Assembly (NCBI RefSeq): GCF_030056665.1
Contig: NZ_JASHIG010000014.1
Direction: 5' to 3' (one strand)
Source of the DNA: Flectobacillus roseus
Lineage (GTDB): Bacteria > Bacteroidota > Bacteroidia > Cytophagales > Spirosomataceae
Length of the DNA stretch: 64,000 bases
Shown here: piece after piece, positions 36,001-44,600 of the stretch
How the letters are laid out: the number at the start of each line of letters is the position of its first letter
Numbering within the stretch: position 1 is the stretch's first letter
The notes under the pieces: generated by a model
The model's database searches: none
Seen by the model: only the letters and a program-made list of their open reading frames with translations
Told to the model about the DNA's origin: nothing
Made by a program: the position numbers and the translations under genes

Positions 36001-36046
36001 ACCACAAACACGATTCTTTAACCTAGGCGTAAAAGCGTTGTTTTAG
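33020..36046 (+). CDS. susC: SusC-like TonB-dependent transporter, second pair
   Basis: This 1008-residue outer-membrane transporter has a signal peptide (1-23, SRA-Q), a CarboxypepD-like domain (about 27-105), a plug with FMIDGVPRETGNV and YGSRAAKGVVNVITKRGE (SusC signature), and a barrel ending GVKALF. It is clearly divergent from the first SusC. It lies 48 bp after the first SusD gene and corresponds to XusC of the xylan core. Two SusCD pairs in one locus probably handle oligosaccharides of different length or decoration. Confidence 0.94.
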   Translation: MKFIKILLFLCTLMMLQPVTSRAQDTPTIQIKATVFGVNNQPLKGAVVTSAAENSKAVTTDAFGSFEYEVAKNDVLSISAKGFEIKYITITKAIYQINLTPEKTRDLIHAAFREVEKQDLLGGIASVNVKELLNKNYFTSTLDGMEAFASGFNGNSNWGMGNYLFMIDGVPRETGNVAPTEIEEIVFLKGANAVALYGSRAAKGVVNVITKRGEAGKRRFDLRVNSGINIPKSYPKYLGSAEYMTMYNEARRNDGLTDLYSELDIYNYGSGRNKYRFPNVDFYSSDYLKNVFTRYDATAEISGGNERVRYYTNLGYSTTGSLLNFGEAKNNNNSDRLNFRGNLDIQLNEYISMNADATAIFYTGRGVNTDYWGNAATVRPNRFAPLIPIDLIEKEDAASQIWIQNSNNLIDGKYLLGGTQLDQTNPIATIYAGGNNQYSNRQFQFNTGLKADLRNVLKGLSFRTGFAVDYATAYSLSYNYSYATYSPTWNNYSGTDLISSLTVYNQDAKSGTQNVSGNWYRQTIAFSGQLNYDRTFGTNHNFSAILLANGFQQSESAVYHRTSNANLGFLASYNYNHKYYLDLSTAYIHSAKLPPNNRQAFSPSVSLGWRLSREDFLKDSRIVNDLKLTASASILHTDLDINDYYLYQGFYTGAGSWYGWKDGTGIQATESRRGDNPNMKFPRREEINIGLEGTFFNRLLNVNGTFFMNKMTGNIIQASVLFPSYFTTGWPVSSFIPYVNYNEDKRVGFDFSANLNKKIGDVNWNLGINGTYYQTTAIKRAELYENAYQNRQGKALDGIWGLQNLGFFQDDNDIKNSPSQTFGQVKPGDIKYKDQNGDSIIDSRDEVFLGKGGWFGAPFTMGVSLSAQWKKLTFLALGVGRFGGNAMRNNSYFWVYGENKYSEVVRNRWTEATKLTATYPRLTTLSSDNNFRSSDFWMYSTSRFDLSKVQITYDLTDLLKMKSFVRELGVYVNGFNLWTFSENRETLELNVASSPQTRFFNLGVKALF

Positions 36047-36076
36047 GTTTTTTACTAATACTTAGAAACTTATACT

Positions 36077-37873
36077 ATGATGAATATGAATAAGGGTATA
36101 TTAAAATTTTTGGCCTGTATCCTCTTGCTCACAAGTTGCCAAGACTTGATAGAGCCTGCGCAGGAAAACAACAGGCAATTAGACCCAAATGCCTATTTAC
36201 CAAGCGATTCTAGATTTCCATTTGGTATTTTATTAAATGGATACAACCGAATTCCAAGTAACTCATGGTCATTTAATGATGTAGCCACCGACGATGCCGT
36301 AAGCAACGACCAAACCAATGGTTATCTGAAAATGGCTACAGGACAGTGGACTGCCAACAACAATCCTGCTAACCAATGGACCAACTGTTACGCTGGGATT
36401 CAGTACATGAACATTATGCTTGGGGAGGTGGATAAAGTAAAATGGGTATCCGATCCTGTTGCCAGCAAGTTGTTTGCTATGCGTATCAAAGGAGAAGCAT
36501 TTGGTATTAGAGCATTGCTCATGTACAATTTGTTGCAAGCACACGCAGGCGTAGGTAAAGGAGGTAACATGTTGGGGGTTCCAATTTTGACAAAAACTCA
36601 AACAACCTCTGACAATTTCAATTTGCCAAGAGCCAGTTTTGACGATTGTATCAAGCAAATCTACACAGATTTAGATAGTGCAGATGTTCGTTTGCCGCTT
36701 GATTATCTCAACTTGGTTTCGGGACAAGAGTCACAAATTCCAACCAAATATGGTAGCGTTACGATAGAACAATATAACCGTGCTTTCGGGGTAACATTTA
36801 GCGGTCTTTTGAGTGGTCGTATTGCAAAGGCTATTCGTGCAAAAGTGGCGCTATTGGCAGCAAGTCCAGCATTTAATCCAAACAATGCTAACAAATGGGT
36901 AGATGCAGCAAACTATTCGGCACAAGTATTAAATCTGAACGGTGGAATCAATGCTATTACAAGTAATGTAGCTAGCGGACTTACATGGTATTCCAACACT
37001 GCAGAAATTGCGGCGTTGAAAGATGGTGCTAATCCTCCAGAAATACTTTGGCGTAACAACTGGGGCGAAAACCGTGATTTGGAACAAGCTAATTTTCCAC
37101 CAACACTTTTTGGAAATGGTAGAATCAATCCAACACAAAACTTGGTAGATGCTTTTCCGACAGTCAATGGGTATCCTATTAGCGATTCCAACAGCGGATT
37201 TAATCCCAATGACCCCTATTCAAATCGTGACCCTCGTTTGAAAATGTTCATTTTGGTCAATGGAGCTACAGCTGGTGTCAACAACACTGCTATCAATACA
37301 GCTGCCGATGGAACTACCAACGACGGACTCAACAAAGTAGCTACCTCGACTAGAACGGGCTATTATATGCGTAAGCTATTGCGTCAGGATGTGAACCTCA
37401 ACCCAACCTCTTCGACCAATCAACGCCACTACAAACCGCATATTCGTTATACCGAAATTGCCTTGAGTTATGCAGAAGCAGCCAACGAAGCGTGGGGACC
37501 TACTGGCACAGGAACAAATGCTTATTCGGCGTATGATATTCTTAGAGCCATTCGCCGTCGTGCAGGAATTGGCTTAGCCAACAATGATGCCTATCTCGAA
37601 AGTATCAAAAACAATAAGGAACAAATGCGCCAATTGATTCGTAATGAGCGCCGTTTGGAACTATGTTTTGAAGGATTTAGATTTTGGGACTTGCGCCGCT
37701 GGGATGCCAACCTCACCGAAGCAGCCAAAGGAGTTAGTATTCGTAGTGGTGCATACACCGTTCTTCCAAGTGTAGAATCAAGAGTATTCCAAAACTATAT
37801 GAAGTACGGTCCAATTCCTTATTCGGAAGTGTTGAAATACTCAGCACTGGAGCAAAATCAAGGTTGGAATTAA
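36077..37873 (+). CDS. susD: SusD-like surface glycan-binding lipoprotein, second pair
   Basis: This 598-residue lipoprotein has the lipobox LLLTSC (Cys about 21), a RagB/SusD fold (EAFGIRALLMYNLLQAHAG near 139) and the C-terminal signature NERRLELCFEGFRFWDLRRW near 528. It lies 30 bp after the second SusC and corresponds to XusD. It should bind and hand over xylan fragments to its SusC. An internal stem-loop follows it in the transcript. Confidence 0.94.
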   Translation: MMNMNKGILKFLACILLLTSCQDLIEPAQENNRQLDPNAYLPSDSRFPFGILLNGYNRIPSNSWSFNDVATDDAVSNDQTNGYLKMATGQWTANNNPANQWTNCYAGIQYMNIMLGEVDKVKWVSDPVASKLFAMRIKGEAFGIRALLMYNLLQAHAGVGKGGNMLGVPILTKTQTTSDNFNLPRASFDDCIKQIYTDLDSADVRLPLDYLNLVSGQESQIPTKYGSVTIEQYNRAFGVTFSGLLSGRIAKAIRAKVALLAASPAFNPNNANKWVDAANYSAQVLNLNGGINAITSNVASGLTWYSNTAEIAALKDGANPPEILWRNNWGENRDLEQANFPPTLFGNGRINPTQNLVDAFPTVNGYPISDSNSGFNPNDPYSNRDPRLKMFILVNGATAGVNNTAINTAADGTTNDGLNKVATSTRTGYYMRKLLRQDVNLNPTSSTNQRHYKPHIRYTEIALSYAEAANEAWGPTGTGTNAYSAYDILRAIRRRAGIGLANNDAYLESIKNNKEQMRQLIRNERRLELCFEGFRFWDLRRWDANLTEAAKGVSIRSGAYTVLPSVESRVFQNYMKYGPIPYSEVLKYSALEQNQGWN

Positions 37874-37924
37874 GAAGCTCTTGAAATAGCAGAACAATTA
37901 AGTATATAAATTTTTTCAAAAGTC

Positions 37925-37968
37925 GAATTTCAGCTTGGCTGATTAGATTTTAAGCTAGGCTGAAATTC
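37925..37968 (+). other. Stem-loop in the xylan transcript between SusD-2 and the surface lipoprotein
   Basis: Arms GAATTTCAGC (37925-37934) and GCTGAAATTC (37959-37968) pair perfectly and extend inward by seven more pairs, two of them G-U, around a 12-nt loop. No T-run follows, so it is more likely an RNA stability or processing element that sets the ratio of upstream to downstream gene products than a terminator. Confidence 0.55.
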
Positions 37969-37991
37969 TGACAAACAACATCTTTATTCTT

Positions 37992-38951
37992 ATGAAGAAT
38001 TCGATTTTCATATTAGTAATATTCGTAATGGGACTCGTTTCGTGTAATGCCGAAAAGGAGTTTCCAGACTACAAGTACCAAACTGTCTATTTTGCTTATC
38101 AATATCCTGTAAGAACCATCACTTTAGGAGAAGATTTGACAGTAAACAACGAACTCGATAATCAGTATAAATGTCAAATTTATGCAGCCTTGGGTGGTGC
38201 GTATTACAGCAAAAAAGATGTAGCAGTAACGGTAGCTGTAGATAACTCACTACTAGGAAGTGGGATGCGATTTGGCTCAGGCAAAGATGAGATTTTACCG
38301 ATGCCAAGCAGTTATTTTAAGTTGGCCACTGACAAAATCGTTATTCCTTCGGGGACTATTGCTGGAAGTGTAGATGTACAGCTGACAGACGCTTTTTTTG
38401 CTGATCCTAAAGCAATTAAGAACACTTATGTTATTCCATTGACCATGACGAAAGTTACCGACGCAGATTCGATTCTTTATGGAAAACATTTTGTGCTTTA
38501 TGCTTTAAAATTTGTAAACTCTTGGCATGGTAACTATTTGAGAAGAGGAAAAGATGTCGTTTCAGGCTCAGTCAATCAAACGATTGTGAGACATGCGCAA
38601 TATGTAGAAAAAGATGAAGTGAATATGCTTTCGACAAAATCTTTAACAGAGCTTACTTTTCCAGTTGTTTTTAAAGATAAAGACGGAAAAAATATCAGTA
38701 CATCTTTACTCTTGAAATTTGACAATAACGGAAAATGTACGATTTCATCGGCTACCTCAGGTATCACGGCTACGGGTACAGGTGCTTTTGTCAAGAAAGG
38801 TGAAAAAAATAGCTGGGGCAACAAAGACCGCGATGCGCTTTATCTCAACTATGAAGTCAACCTTACGGGTATGAAAGTAGTCACTTCGGATACTTTGGTT
38901 ATGCGTGATCGTGCTGTAACTATGGAAACTTTTACTCCTGTAGCTAAGTAA
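37992..38951 (+). CDS. Surface lipoprotein, DUF1735/DUF5627-type (XusE position)
   Basis: This 319-residue lipoprotein has the lipobox GLVSC (Cys about 18). An N-terminal DUF1735-like beta domain (about 25-165; YFKLATDKIVIPSGTIAGSV, TYVIPLTMTKVTDADSILYG) is followed by a C-terminal domain of the DUF5627 kind (HGNYLRRGKD, ALYLNYEVNL). It sits between SusD-2 and the GH10 gene, the place of XusE, a surface glycan-binding protein in xylan core clusters. Binding of xylan is inferred from position, not from a visible binding site. Confidence 0.82.
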   Translation: MKNSIFILVIFVMGLVSCNAEKEFPDYKYQTVYFAYQYPVRTITLGEDLTVNNELDNQYKCQIYAALGGAYYSKKDVAVTVAVDNSLLGSGMRFGSGKDEILPMPSSYFKLATDKIVIPSGTIAGSVDVQLTDAFFADPKAIKNTYVIPLTMTKVTDADSILYGKHFVLYALKFVNSWHGNYLRRGKDVVSGSVNQTIVRHAQYVEKDEVNMLSTKSLTELTFPVVFKDKDGKNISTSLLLKFDNNGKCTISSATSGITATGTGAFVKKGEKNSWGNKDRDALYLNYEVNLTGMKVVTSDTLVMRDRAVTMETFTPVAK

Positions 38952-38975
38952 ACTCATCTTTAGAACTGTTTTACT

Positions 38976-41135
38976 ATGAACAAATTATATCAAATAGCTT
39001 TAGGTTTCACGAGTATTGTATTGGCTTCGTGTACCAAATATGAGCCATTGGAGTTTGCCACAACCAAACCCGAAAGTGTTGCTTTGCAAGAAAATATTGA
39101 CGCCTATCCCGCGCTCAAATCCTATATCAACCGCACCTCTAATCCTAATTTTAAGTTTGGCGTAGCGCTTTCTCTCAACGACTACGTCAACAAAGGGGTA
39201 ATGTATCGTCTGGCTAATAAAAACTTCGATGAAATTGCCCTTGGATATGAAATGAAGCATGGCGCTGTAGTACAGTCGAATGGCTCTTTGGCGTTAGACA
39301 ATGTATCCAAATTATTGGCAGCCGCCAAAGAAGCAGGTACTACCGTTTACGGACATACCCTTTGTTGGCATGCTAATCAAAATGCGAGCTATCTCAATAG
39401 CCTAATAGCACCTATGCTCGTAACAGCGCCATCTTTTCCTAACGACCTAAACACTAATCCATTAAACAACAACCTTTTTACTGGTTGGAACCAAGTCAAT
39501 AGCGGTGCAGGTATTTCTATTGCCAACAACGCTGGTATGGGCGCAGGTACAAAGGCTGTCAAGTTAAGTGCTTCGGCTACTTCATCCTCGGCGACAGCCT
39601 TACAACTGACAAGTCCTTCGATTACTGTTGTACCTGGACATAAATACGAAGTCGTTTGCTATATCAAATCAGATGTTGCAGGTGAAGGACGTATCTCCTT
39701 TGAAGGACTTAGCAACAACACTCCTTCGATTGACTGGACCAAATCTGGAAAAGCTTCAACAACTTTTACAACAGGTATTTCATGGAAAGAAATCAGATTT
39801 CAAATCAGTGACTTTACAGGAAATAGCATTAAGCTCAATTTTGATTTGGGCTATAAACCGAATGTGAATTATTACATCGACATCAACAACCTCTACGTGT
39901 ACGATACCCAAGGAACTCCAGTAGTAACCAACCTTGTAGCTAACGGCGATTTTGAGTCAGGCTCAGGTTGGGGAGGCTGGGGAGGTAGCTCGTCGAGAGG
40001 TGTAACGGCTGATGGTTTGGGTTATAACAATAAGGGGAAAGCCTTTTTCGTAACAAACCCTGCAAAATCAGCTAACTACTGGGATGTCCAAACTCTTTAT
40101 GATTTAGGAAAAAGCCTTAACAATGGCGAATCTTATGTGCTTTCGTTTTGGGTAAAAGGTACTGCCGAAGGAATCATTCGACCAGAATTACAAAGTCCTT
40201 CTTATACCTCAAATGGCTATGGTCAGGTTCCAGTTACAAAAGAATGGAAGCTAATAGAACTAACAACCACAGTTTCGGGTACAGATAAGTCACGATTGGT
40301 ATTTAGTTACGGTGAATTTGGTGGAACAGTTTATATAGATAACGTAGTTCTGAAAAGTACTAAAGCTTCAGGTGGTGCAGTTACGTTGGCAGAAAAAACA
40401 GCAACCGAAAAGACTAGTTTGATAGGCACTGCTTTAGACACTTGGATGTCAGGCATTATGGGTGTAAGTAAATCTTATGTAAAAGCATGGGATGTCGTTA
40501 ATGAGCCTATGGACGATGGAAAACCTTACGAGCTAAAAACTGCCGTAGGTCGCACTACGATTTCTTCAGATGAGTTTTTCTGGCAAGATTATCTTGGCAA
40601 AGATTACGCAGTAACAGCATTCCAATTGGCAAGAAAATACGGCAATCCTGATGACAAGCTATTTATCAATGACTATAATCTTGAATATAGTCTCGACAAA
40701 TGTAAAGGAATTATTGCTTACACAAATTATATCGAGAGCAAAGGTGCAAAAGTAGATGGTATCGGTACACAAATGCATATTAGTATCACTTCGGACAAAA
40801 CCAAAATTGCTGAGATGTTCAAACTATTAGCAGCTAGTGGTAAGTTAATTAAAATCTCAGAATTGGATATAGGCTTGGGTGGTGTCAAAACCGCTAACGC
40901 TACCAAAGAACAATATCAAGCACAAGCCGAAATGTATAAGTATGTAATTGACAAATACTTTGAACTCATTCCAGCAGCTCAAAGATATGGTATTACCATT
41001 TGGAGCCCGCTTGATAGTCCTGCCAATTCAAGTTGGAGAGCTGATGAACCAATCGGCCTTTGGAATGGGCAATATGTTCGTAAGTTGGCCTATTCGTATG
41101 TAGCAGACGCCATTAAAGCCAATACAAGCAAATAA
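38976..41135 (+). CDS. GH10 endo-xylanase lipoprotein with CBM modules inserted in the catalytic domain
   Basis: This 719-residue surface lipoprotein (lipobox VLASC, Cys about 19) is a family 10 endo-1,4-beta-xylanase whose barrel is split. The first part (about 55-150; FGVALSLND, TLCWHANQN) is followed by two CBM4/CBM22-like beta-sandwich modules (about 160-315 and 318-470). The barrel then resumes with the acid/base Glu in WDVVNEPMDD (Glu 510) and the nucleophile in ISELDIGLG (Glu 629). This split design is the hallmark of the Xyn10 at the end of the Bacteroidetes xylan core. It cuts polymeric xylan at the cell surface for the SusCD pairs. Last gene of the core operon. Confidence 0.95.
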   Translation: MNKLYQIALGFTSIVLASCTKYEPLEFATTKPESVALQENIDAYPALKSYINRTSNPNFKFGVALSLNDYVNKGVMYRLANKNFDEIALGYEMKHGAVVQSNGSLALDNVSKLLAAAKEAGTTVYGHTLCWHANQNASYLNSLIAPMLVTAPSFPNDLNTNPLNNNLFTGWNQVNSGAGISIANNAGMGAGTKAVKLSASATSSSATALQLTSPSITVVPGHKYEVVCYIKSDVAGEGRISFEGLSNNTPSIDWTKSGKASTTFTTGISWKEIRFQISDFTGNSIKLNFDLGYKPNVNYYIDINNLYVYDTQGTPVVTNLVANGDFESGSGWGGWGGSSSRGVTADGLGYNNKGKAFFVTNPAKSANYWDVQTLYDLGKSLNNGESYVLSFWVKGTAEGIIRPELQSPSYTSNGYGQVPVTKEWKLIELTTTVSGTDKSRLVFSYGEFGGTVYIDNVVLKSTKASGGAVTLAEKTATEKTSLIGTALDTWMSGIMGVSKSYVKAWDVVNEPMDDGKPYELKTAVGRTTISSDEFFWQDYLGKDYAVTAFQLARKYGNPDDKLFINDYNLEYSLDKCKGIIAYTNYIESKGAKVDGIGTQMHISITSDKTKIAEMFKLLAASGKLIKISELDIGLGGVKTANATKEQYQAQAEMYKYVIDKYFELIPAAQRYGITIWSPLDSPANSSWRADEPIGLWNGQYVRKLAYSYVADAIKANTSK

Positions 41136-41162
41136 ATTTAGTAAGTAATCGTGCAGAATAAG

Positions 41163-41281
41163 ATTTAAGTTATGTGTTTAGGCACTAGGCAACAGGCTTA
41201 AGGCTAAGAGTGTTAAAATGTGTTTTTTGCCGATAGCCCACAGCTGAAATCCGTAAGCCAAAAAATTAAATTTTATTTTGC
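41163..41281 (-). repeat. Mosaic heptad repeat element (copy 2)
   Basis: On the minus strand: complement of the AATTTTATTTTGC tail, GGCTTAC, GGATTTC, AGCTGTG, GGCTATC, GGCAAAA, a spacer with TTTTAACAC, TGCCT-type units (CTGTTGCCT, AGTGCCT) and ACACATAACTTAAAT. Same order and ends as 26318-26454. It lies 28 bp after the GH10 stop codon. Confidence 0.8.
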
Positions 41282-41305
41282 ACAATTGCTTAGCTGGGTA
41301 AGGAG

Positions 41306-41420
41306 TTCAGATTATTTCAGATTTGGGTTTTCTGACTTCGGATATGATTAAGGTATTTTATTTGCGATAATACTTAAGCAGTAGTATGACTTCCGAAATC
41401 CCATATCCGAAATCCGAAAT
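41306..41420. repeat. Inverted pair of heptad arrays, CCGAAAT/TTCGGAT family
   Basis: Plus strand units TTCAGAT, TTCAGAT, TTGGGTT, TTCTGAC, TTCGGAT (41306-41343) face CCGAAAT, CCCATAT, CCGAAAT, CCGAAAT (41393-41420). The second array is an exact 7-bp period over four units. The rest of the gap to 41652 includes an 11-bp hairpin (41481-41491 with 41503-41513, one G-U pair) and no gene. Confidence 0.75.
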
Positions 41421-41652
41421 TGTTTGAATGTTTTCGTCCACGCAAACCCATCACTTAACCTTACACCTAAAGCATTTGGACATTGGGTTACTTCGGGATT
41501 TTGTAATCCAATGTTTCAAAGCTTTTATTTACTAGATACTTTATCCCTAAAACAGTACTTATTCAAGGTATAATATTGGTATTTTTACTTTCAGAAATAA
41601 CTATTGGTAGTCCCAATGCTGAATTTAGTACAAAATCCTGTGATGAAATTTT

Positions 41653-44600
41653 ATGATTACTATGAGGAAAAGCATTATTTTTTTATTCTTACTTCTAACA
41701 CATTTCTGTTGCTTTTCGCAACAGAAGGAATATAAGTTTATCAATTTTAGTAGTAAAAATGGACTTTCCTCCAATTCGATTAATGCTATAGTCAAAGATA
41801 ATAATGGCTTTATGTGGTTTGGCACAGAGGATGGACTTAACAAGTTTGATGGCCAAAATTTTAAAGTATATCGCCACAAAGAAACCGATAGTACAAGCAT
41901 TGGTAGAGGACCAGTGATAGATATTATCAAAGATAAAACGGGCAATCTCTGGCTTGCCACAAATATTACCTTATCTGTTTATAATCTAAATCTTGACTCA
42001 TTTATTAATTATGATTTTACCAATTATGGTTGGATTACTTGTTTGTATGCCGACCATGATGGCAAAATCTGGGTGGGAACTTACTCTGGCTTATTTCTTT
42101 TTGACCCCAAAACTCAAAAGACTGTCTCGTTCAAATCCAACCCAAACGATTACACCAAGCTAAATGCAAACGTCATCAATTGCATTTATGAGGACCACCA
42201 ACATCATATCTGGATTGGCACTGCAAACGGATTACATCTATATGACAGTAACTCTCGTGTGTTTAGACGCTTTTTACATGAAAATAATAATCCTGAAAGT
42301 TTAAGTAGAAATAATATTAGCTGTATTACCGAAAGCAAGCAAGGAGAACTTTGGATTGGGACTGACCAAGGAGGCATTAATGTTTTAGACAAAAAACGAC
42401 ATACATTTAGACACTATGTTTCGAATCCCAACGACAACTCAACGCTTATCAATAACAGTATCCATAAATTGGTTTTTGATAAAAATGGGCAATTGTGGGT
42501 TGGCATGGAAGGGGGATTAAATATCCTAGAACAAAAAACAGGAAAAGTCATTAGAGTAAAAAGTTCACCCGTTGAGCCAAATAGCTCTTTTATTAACAAT
42601 GGAGGTCGCTCGGTAAGAGACATTTACATTGATGATGCAGGAATTTATTGGGTAGCTATCCATCAAGGTGGTGTCAATAAATATGACTCAAATTTAACAT
42701 TCTTTAATCATAAACATTATAATATATTTGATCCAAATGGTCTAACAGGTAGCTCTGTGATGGCTTTTGCAGAAAGTCCAACGGGAGATATTTTTATTGG
42801 GACAGAAGGCACAGGACTCAATCTCTGGAATAGAAAAACAGGACAGATTCATCCCTATAAACTCAAAGAAGGAAAAGCTAATACAGCTTCCATTATTGCT
42901 TTGGGAGTTTCAGGAAAAACACTTTTGGTGGGCACCTACCAACGAGGTTTTTATAGTGTTGACATGACCACAGGCAATTCAAAATACTATTTATTGCCTT
43001 ATAGCCCAACAGATACCAGAGATTTACCCGTCAACTGTATCAAAACGGATAGTCAGGGAAAAGTCTGGCTCGGAACCAATGGTAGTGGGGTCTATTTATT
43101 TGACCCAATACTGCAATCTATCGTTACCGCAGAGAAAATTTTTGGACTAAAATCTTCTCAAAAAATCCCTTTAAACGGATTCATTACTGCGATTGAAGAA
43201 GATAAAAGCGGCAACCTTTGGTTTGCTTCAAATGGTACAGGTATTGCTATTTTCAACCAGCAACAAAAGAGATTTACCGTGTTAAATCATGCCAACAGCA
43301 AACTCCCAATCGATAAAGTTCAGAGTATTTATTGTGACCACGCAGGGCGAATTTGGGTAGGCGCACAAGGTGGGGGTCTTTGCCTGTATAAACCTCAATC
43401 TCAGACATTTGAAATATTTGACGAATCTTTCTCTTTGTCAAATGATGTGATTTATAAAATACTAGAAGATTCAAAAGGTAAAATTTGGGTTAGTACCAAC
43501 AAAGGTATCAGTTCGTTTGACCCTGAGAAAAAAGTGTTTAGAAACTTTAGCTATTACAATGGCGTACTACAAAGCACTTTCAACATAGGTTCGGGATTAA
43601 AAACTGCCGATGGACAGTTATTTTTTGGTGGCTTGGATGGCTTCAACTATTTCAATCCTGCCGAAATATTGCAGAAAAAAAATATTCCTCCCTTGGTTAT
43701 TACTAGTCTGAAAATCAACAACAAACAAGTAAATCCAATAGAAAACTCAGAAATACAAGAGCACATATCAATCGCTAAAGAAATAGTTTTGAGTTATAAG
43801 CAGAACTTTTCGCTCGATTTTATGGCGCTCAATTATACCGTGCCTCACGAAAGTAGATATGCTTACAAACTCGAAGGATTTGATAAAGAATGGAATCAAG
43901 TGGGAACTTCTACCACGGCTGTTTATACCAATCTCGACCCTGGCAGTTATACTTTTCACCTAAAAGCATACAGTGAAGATGGCTCATGGGAAACACCCGA
44001 AAAAGTGATTGAAATTACCGTTGAACCACCTTTTTGGATGACTTTTTACGCCTATTTGTTTTATGCCATCGTTATTGCGCTCATTGTTTGGGGTATTCGT
44101 AGAAGTTCAATTCAAAAACTCAAACGTGAATTTGTGCTTGAGCAAGAGCGCCTTGAAATGAAGCATTTGATTGAAAAAGAACGCCACGATGCAGAGCAAA
44201 AAACCGAACTCGAAAAGGTGAAAGTTAAGTTTTTGACCAATTTGAGTCATGAATTAAAAACACCTCTTACGCTGGTACTCAACCCAATTGAGAATTTGAT
44301 GTTTCAAGAAAATAGTACCGAAAAACTCGAAATGCTCAACCTAATCAGTCGAAATGCCAAACGATTACTTAATCTCGTTAATCAATTATTAGACCTGAGA
44401 AAAATTGAAGCCAACGAATTAAATCTGAATGCCACCGAAGGCGATTTGGTATCTTTTTGTCAGGAAATCGTGGATTCGTTCAAGTATATCGCTGTTCGCA
44501 AAAGTATTCATTTGCACTTTGTAAGTGTTTATAGCCATTATCATACGTCTTTTGACAAAGATAAAATGGAGAGGATTCTCATCAATTTACTCTCAAATGC

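Noticed and set aside
33020..37873. Second SusCD pair as a recent duplicate of the first
   Set aside because: The proteins differ widely in length and sequence; the double pair is the ancestral layout of the xylan core, not a local duplication.
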